Origin: Microbacterium sp.
GTDB taxonomy: Bacteria; Actinomycetota; Actinomycetes; Actinomycetales; Microbacteriaceae
Direction of reading: 5' to 3'
Length of the DNA: 64,000 bases
NCBI GenBank assembly: GCA_003248655.1
Contig: QFPM01000014.1
Span: 25,660 to 89,659, forward strand
Notes under the pieces: model-generated
The model's input: the letters and a program-made list of their open reading frames with translations, nothing else
What the model was told of the DNA's origin: nothing
Database searches by the model: none
Position numbers and translations under genes: made by a program
Shown: positions 58,019 to 64,000 of the stretch, piece by piece
How positions within the stretch are numbered: position 1 is the stretch's first letter
Layout: the number at the start of each line of letters is the position of its first letter

Positions 58019-58076
58019 TTCATCCGGCGCAGATTGCGGCTACTGCGCGGATTCCGCGCACTTTGCGACGGATGAA
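58019..58076. repeat. 57-bp palindromic element, copy 4 (intergenic)
   Basis: TTCATCCGGCGCAGA...TTTGCGACGGATGAA: same length and ends as the three copies at 36.05-36.26 kb, with a more diverged middle. Here it sits between a PIN toxin gene and the end of a convergent MFS gene. Confidence 0.88.
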
Positions 58077-58082
58077 CCGGGC

Positions 58083-59475
58083 TCAGTCGATCCGCGCCTG
58101 CTTCGTCTTCACGGGCAGCATGAGCAGCAGGCCGGCCAGCAGCACGAGGACGATGCCGAGGATGCCGAGGCGCGTGTCGCCGGAGATGCCGACGAACAGC
58201 GCGAACAGGCCCGGCGCGAGGAACGAGACCGCACGACCGGTCGTCGCATAGAGCCCGAAGATCTCGCCCTCGCGACCCTCGGGCGTGATGCGAGCGAGGA
58301 AGGAGCGGGATGCCGACTGGATCGGCCCGACGAACATGCACAGGATCAGGCCGACGATCCAGAATCCGATCTGCGCCGAGCCGATGAACAGCACCGCGGT
58401 GCCGGCGACGACGAGTCCGACGAGCGAGGCGAGGATCACGTTCTTCGGCCCGAATCGGTCATCGAGCCGCCCCGCGAGGATCGTCGAGATGCCCCGCGAC
58501 GACGTTCGCGGCGACGGCGAAGTACAGCACCTGCGACGACGTGAAGCCGAACACCTGCTCCGCGATGATGGCGCCGAAGGTGAACACGCCTGCGAGTCCG
58601 TCGCGGAAGACCGCGCTCGCGAGCAGGAACATCAGCACCTGGCGGTTGCCGTGCCAGAGCTTCTTCAGCGTGTCGAACAGCACGCCGTACGAGGCGAAGA
58701 AGCCGACCTTGACGCGCCGCGCCCGCGCCGGAATCTCGGGTACGCGCAGCAGCACGGGGATCGCGAACACGCCGAACCACACCGCCGAGGCGAGCACTGC
58801 GAGGCGGATGTGGAGGCCGCCGTCGGTCGTGATCCCCAGAGGCCCCGGGCTGTCGACGAGCCCGATGAACCCGACGAGGAGGATCAGCAGCAGCACGATG
58901 CCGCCCACGTATCCCATGCCCCAGCCGAATCCCGAGACGCGGCCCATGTTCTCTTTCGTCGAGACCTGCACGAGCATCGCGTTGTAGTTGACGCCGGCGA
59001 ACTCGAAGAACACGTTCCCGACGGCGAGCAGCGTCGCGCCCAGGACGAGGTACTCGGGAGCTCCCTCGACGAACACCATCGCGGCCATCGCGAGCACGAC
59101 GACACCCGTGTTGATGCCGAGCCACAGCTTGCGCCGGCCGGTGCCATCGGAGCGCTGGCCGAGCACGGGGGCGAGGACGGCGATCAGGATGCCGGCGATC
59201 ATGAGCGCGATGCCGATGAACGAGGCGTTCCCCGCCTTCGCCGCGACGAGCGCGGGGTTCTTCTCGTCGTCGCCGGCGGCCTCGACGATGGCCGGGTCGA
59301 TGAAGTAGTTGCTCGAGAGGTAGGTGCTGAAGACGAACGTCGTCACGACCGCGTTGAACGCCGCCGACCCCCAGTCCCACAGCGCCCAGGCGAGGACGCC
59401 CTGCTTTCGCTGGACGGCGGGTCGCCCTCCGGTGGCGGCGAGGGCATCCGGGGCGGGTTGATCGGGGAGCGACAT
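58083..59475 (-). pseudogene. MFS transporter (UMF1/Atg22-like), broken by a +1 frameshift
   Basis: Two frames make one transporter. The first (59475 to 58459) reads LAWALWDWGSAAFNAVVTTF through about ten spans to AVAANVVAG, then ends in HLDDPRGAAR. The second (58439 to 58083) continues LASLVGLVVAGTAVLFIGSA to the end. Removing one base from the CCCC run at 58492-58495 joins them as VVAGISTILAGRLDDRFGPK, giving 463 residues. The LAWALWDWG start is typical of UMF1-type permeases. It is either a recent pseudogene or a sequencing error. Confidence 0.85.
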
Positions 59476-59599
59476 GCTCGTCACGGTAGGTCCTCTCGGT
59501 GAACACCTGGTGGCGCGACTGCGGTGTCGCGGCGCGAGCCCAGACTAGCCCCGGCGGGGCCGGGAACGCGTCGCGCACGGGCGATGCCATGATGGTCCC

Positions 59600-60088
59600 A
59601 TGCCAGTGCATGTCGAACGCGCCGAGCTTCCCGGCATCGGCGTCCGCCACGACATCCTCACGCGGGGTGGACGTCGGCTCTCGATCATCAACTTCCGCGA
59701 CGGCGGGCGCGAGCTCGCGCTGTCCGACGAAGACGATCCCGATCGCGCGGAAGACACCATCGACCTGACCGACGACGAGGCGACGGCGCTGTCGGAGGTG
59801 CTCGGCGGGTCACTCATCCTGACCCAGCTCGCGGGGCTGCGCGAGCAGATCGCAGGGCTCTACATGGAGCAGATCCCCGTGCGAGCGGACTCGCCGTACG
59901 TCGGCCGCCCGCTCGGTGACACCCGCGCCCGCACCCTCACCCGCTGCTCGATCGTCGCGATCGTGCGCGACGCCGGAGTCGTTCCCGCCCCGGAGCCGAG
60001 TGACCTGCTGGATGCTGGCGACACGCTCGTCGCCGTCGGCACCCGCGACGGACTCGACCGCCTCGTGCGCATCCTCGCGGGCGACTGA
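59600..60088 (+). CDS. K+/H+ antiporter regulatory subunit (KhtT-like, TrkA-C)
   Basis: A 162-residue protein. The N-terminal part (VERAELPGIGVRHDILTRGG) and the C-terminal TrkA-C domain (PVRADSPYVGRPLGDTRART; IVAIVRDAGVVPAPEPSDLL; LDAGDTLVAVGTRDGLDRL) match KhtT, which binds nucleotide and gates the KhtU antiporter. It precedes the antiporter gene by 10 bp. Together they would expel K+ in exchange for protons, as in Bacillus KhtTU. Confidence 0.9.
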   Translation: MPVHVERAELPGIGVRHDILTRGGRRLSIINFRDGGRELALSDEDDPDRAEDTIDLTDDEATALSEVLGGSLILTQLAGLREQIAGLYMEQIPVRADSPYVGRPLGDTRARTLTRCSIVAIVRDAGVVPAPEPSDLLDAGDTLVAVGTRDGLDRLVRILAGD

Positions 60089-60098
60089 GCGCTCGCCC

Positions 60099-61298
60099 AT
60101 GGATCACGGAGCGCTCGACCTCATCGAGATCGGCGCGCTTCTTCTCGGCATCGCGATCGTCAGCCGCCTCGCCGGATACCTGGGGCTCTCGCCGATCCCG
60201 TTCATCCTGCTCGGCGGTCTCGCGCTCGGCGAGGGCGGGCTGATCCCCGTCGATCACGCCGAGGGGTTCATCGCCGTCGGCGCCGAGATCGGCGTCATCC
60301 TGCTGCTTCTCATGCTCGGGCTCGAGTACAACGCGCGCGAGCTCGTCGGCAACCTTCGCACCTCGGCGGGGGCGGGTGCGCTCGACATGGCGCTCAACGC
60401 CCTGCCCGGCGCGGCGTTCGCGTTGCTGATGGGCTGGGGTCCCGTCGCGGCGCTCGTCCTCGGCGGCATCACGTGGGTGTCATCGTCGGGCGTCATCGCG
60501 AAGATGTTGCACGACCTCGGCCGCCTCACGAACCGCGAGACGCCGACGATCCTCTCGATCCTCGTGATCGAAGACCTCGCGATGGCGTTCTACCTGCCAC
60601 TGCTGACGGCGCTTCTGGTCGGGCTCGACTTCGGTGCGGCGACGGTCACCGTCGTGGTGGCGCTGGCATCCGTCCTCGTCATCCTGTATCTCGCCCTCCG
60701 GCACGGCAAGTGGTTCTCGAGGATGCTGTGGACGCGAAACGCGGAGGCGTTGCTGCTCGCCGTGCTCGGGGTGACGGTGCTCGTCGCGGGCCTCGCGTCG
60801 GAGGTCAAGGTATCGGCGGCGGTCGGGGCGTTCCTCGTGGGCATCGCGATCCAGGGCAATACGGCGGTCGAGGTCGAGCGGATGCTGACGCCGCTGCGCG
60901 ACCTGTTCGCGGCCGTCTTCTTCCTCTACTTCGGGTTGTCGACGGACCCCGCCGACCTCGTGCCGATGCTGTTGCCGGCGCTCGCGCTCGCGGTCCTCAC
61001 GATGGCGACGAAGGTGCTCACCGGCTATCTCGCGGCGCGGAAGGCGGGAATCGCCGAGGCCGGACGCTGGCGCGCCGGGTTCGCGCTCACCCCCCGCGGG
61101 GAATTCTCGATCGTCATCGCGGGCCTCGCCGTCGGCGCCGGCGTCGACCGCTCGCTCGCCGCGCTGGCGACCGCGTACGTGCTGATGACGATCATCGCGG
61201 GCCCGATGCTCGCGCGCATCCCCGACTCGGCGGGCTTCACGCGGTGGGCGAAGGCGCGCCAGGCGGTTCGTCGCGAGCGCGCCCGCGCCGTGAGCTGA
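60099..61298 (+). CDS. CPA2 family cation/proton antiporter (KhtU-like)
   Basis: A 399-residue membrane antiporter of the CPA2 family with about 12 spans. LGLSPIPFILLGGLALGEGG near 31, the core helix ILSILVIEDLAMAFYLPLL near 150 with the transport Asp in IED, and FALTPRGEFSIVIAGLAVG near 328. It works with the preceding TrkA-C protein. ATG 60099 is 10 bp after that gene. Substrate K+ or other monovalent cation is inferred from KhtTU. Confidence 0.9.
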   Translation: MDHGALDLIEIGALLLGIAIVSRLAGYLGLSPIPFILLGGLALGEGGLIPVDHAEGFIAVGAEIGVILLLLMLGLEYNARELVGNLRTSAGAGALDMALNALPGAAFALLMGWGPVAALVLGGITWVSSSGVIAKMLHDLGRLTNRETPTILSILVIEDLAMAFYLPLLTALLVGLDFGAATVTVVVALASVLVILYLALRHGKWFSRMLWTRNAEALLLAVLGVTVLVAGLASEVKVSAAVGAFLVGIAIQGNTAVEVERMLTPLRDLFAAVFFLYFGLSTDPADLVPMLLPALALAVLTMATKVLTGYLAARKAGIAEAGRWRAGFALTPRGEFSIVIAGLAVGAGVDRSLAALATAYVLMTIIAGPMLARIPDSAGFTRWAKARQAVRRERARAVS

Positions 61299-61328
61299 CC
61301 CCGAGGTCGGTGCGCGCTCGGCGCGCGT

Positions 61329-61763
61329 TCATGCGTCGGACGGCAGGAGGAGGAAGCTCGCGAACTCGGGGTTGAGCGGTCTGATGGCGCGGAAGTCGCG
61401 GTGGTCGAGCGTGAAGATGCGGTTCGTCCGATACTTCTCAGCGATCGCGACCCCGACGCCGTCGGAGAGGTCGAGCTCATGATCCGCGTACTCCGTGCGC
61501 ACCCGCGCGGCCGTCTCGAGGTCATCGTTGGAGACCTCCGCGAGGGCATACTGACCGTCCGCGACGCGATTCGTGAGCGCTTCGATCGCGGCGATCGCAG
61601 CACGGAACCCGAACTCTCGATGCACGAGATGGTCGAGTTCTGTCAGAACGAGAGGTGAGATGACGAGGGTTTCCCGCGAGAGGACCCCGCGGGCTCGGGT
61701 GTGTTCGCGCTCACCGGCGTCGAACGCGGCAAGCAGTCCGGAGGTGTCCGCGACGACGATCAT
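61329..61763 (-). CDS. VapC-type PIN domain toxin
   Basis: A 144-residue PIN toxin. Acidic residues are in VVADTSGLLAAFD near 5, VISPLVLTELDHLVH near 40, LDLSDGVGVAIAEKY near 97 and IFTLDHRDFRAI near 119. It follows an RHH antitoxin, overlapping by four bases, and is co-translated with it. It probably cuts specific RNAs. Confidence 0.87.
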   Translation of the reverse strand: MIVVADTSGLLAAFDAGEREHTRARGVLSRETLVISPLVLTELDHLVHREFGFRAAIAAIEALTNRVADGQYALAEVSNDDLETAARVRTEYADHELDLSDGVGVAIAEKYRTNRIFTLDHRDFRAIRPLNPEFASFLLLPSDA

Positions 61764-62002
61764 CGACGGGCGGCGCGCTCGGCGAGTTGCGCGCCGAGCG
61801 CATCATCGATCTCATCCATCGATCTCGTGCGCCCACCGTTGAAGACGGGCAGCTCGGCGGTGCGCCGCGGACGCGAGCTCTGCTCGAGCAACTCCGTGAC
61901 GCCGCGTCGGATCAGTGCGGCCTTGCTCACCCCTTCGGCCCGCGCTTCGGCCGCGAGCCGAAGGTCGAGCTCGCGGGGAAGGTAGACCGTCGTCTTGTGC
62001 AT
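61760..62002 (-). CDS. Ribbon-helix-helix VapB-type antitoxin
   Basis: An 80-residue RHH antitoxin (MHKTTVYLPRELDLRLAAEA; VSKAALIRRGVTELLEQ). The C-terminal part (FNGGRTRSMDEIDDALGAQL) would block the PIN toxin. Its start codon touches a CCATATATGG palindrome. Upstream is the divergent DEAD-box helicase gene. Confidence 0.87.
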   Translation of the reverse strand: MHKTTVYLPRELDLRLAAEARAEGVSKAALIRRGVTELLEQSSRPRRTAELPVFNGGRTRSMDEIDDALGAQLAERAARR

Positions 62003-62003
62003 G

Positions 62004-62013
62004 CCATATATGG
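62004..62013. promoter_or_regulatory. VapBC operator palindrome CCATATATGG
   Basis: A perfect 10-bp palindrome, AT-rich in GC-rich surroundings, adjacent to the antitoxin start. It overlaps a possible -10 (TATATG on the minus strand). Likely autoregulatory. Confidence 0.55.
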
Positions 62014-62067
62014 TACCCGCCAGGCGGCGGCGCGTCGCGAGCGCGCCCGCGCCGGTACCGTAAGGGG

Positions 62068-63837
<1,770 letters not shown>

Positions 63838-63900
63838 CGCCCGCGCGTGCGCGCCGAGGCCGGCATCCGCGCGCCGAGGTCGGCACCGGTGCGCGAGTGC

Positions 63901-64000
63901 CTAGGGCATGTCTGACAATTGCCGGGTCCAGGCGATGACGGCGTTGAGGATGACAGCGGCCCGGTAGGTGATCGCGAGTTTGTCGTAGCGGGTGGCGAGT
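63901..64000 (-). mobile_element. 3' end of an IS5-type transposase (continues past the window)
   Basis: On the minus strand the last 32 codons read LATRYDKLAITYRAAVILN and then AVIAWTRQLSDMP, stop, the usual C-terminus of IS5/IS427-group transposases. The stop TAG lies in CTAG (63901-63904), the known target of IS427-type elements, so the element may end right there. Only the 3' edge is in the window; the rest and the other end lie beyond 64000. Confidence 0.85.

Noticed and set aside
61915..62067. Longer N-terminus for the DEAD-box helicase
   Set aside because: The extra 51 residues overlap the divergent antitoxin gene, are Arg/Pro-rich and lack homology-like features; ATG 62068 has AAGGGG and TACCGT upstream.

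Overview
The window is high-GC actinobacterial DNA, most likely from Microbacterium or a close relative in the Microbacteriaceae. The support is indirect: very high GC in third codon positions, frequent GTG starts, dense gene packing with ATGA or GTGA overlaps, a zinc-independent L28-L33-S14 ribosomal operon, a bifunctional-type actinobacterial Dcd, and many copies of the words GGATGCC and GGCATCC. Everything looks chromosomal. The only insertion sequence seen is the 3' end of an IS5-type transposase at the right edge.

Layout. 1-3.1 kb: an operon of small ligand-binding domains (GyrI-like, SRPBCC, DUF1801, VOC), a hemerythrin protein and a VapBC pair. 3.1-6.2 kb: a DUF6326 membrane protein and an MDR oxidoreductase divergent from a TetR regulator, then an IclR regulator divergent from dhaKLM (PTS-type dihydroxyacetone kinase, 6.36-8.75 kb). 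8.9-19.9 kb: housekeeping and accessory enzymes (S51 peptidase, CPBP protease, an unusual SDR, Nudix, an MFS/LysR pair, DUF808, DUF427, hydrolase, Gfo/Idh). 20-24.7 kb: purB, LMW phosphatase, a WXG100-like protein with an alpha/beta hydrolase, a holin-like membrane protein and a Doc-type toxin-antitoxin pair. 24.7-29.5 kb: hisC and a three-gene branched-chain 2-oxoacid dehydrogenase operon.

29.5-32.7 kb looks like a small defence-like patch: AbiEi/AbiEii, then a PH-domain gene and a TM2-Ltp gene bracketed by two near-identical 24-bp sites. 32.7-38.2 kb is a zinc region: a Zur box, znuACB, zur, and a His-rich TIGR03943 membrane protein. That protein carries three in-frame copies of a 57-bp palindromic element that recurs once more at 58.0 kb. 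38.2-43.5 kb: 3-methyladenine glycosylase, rpmB-rpmG-rpsN, hup, a CopD-CtaG copper/oxidase-assembly fusion. 43.5-48.4 kb: a PIF1-like helicase, heme oxygenase with a DtxR-like box, a DUF2470 protein, a serine-hydrolase pseudoenzyme, an EamA exporter and tRNA-Gly(CCC). 48.5-54.6 kb: patatin, a 1,424-residue LGFP-repeat/cysteine-peptidase-like protein, and dcd behind a 31-bp tandem repeat. 54.7-64 kb: YCII, a lipoprotein, two divergent MarR-type regulators with low-complexity arms, two PIN toxin-antitoxin pairs, a frameshifted MFS transporter, a KhtTU-type K+/H+ antiporter, a DEAD-box helicase and the transposase end.

Three places (about 29.67, 36.75 and 58.49 kb) look like single-base indels that break otherwise good genes. 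They may be true mutations or sequencing errors. Many genes start 5-7 nt after a TAnnnT hexamer, which suggests widespread leaderless transcripts.
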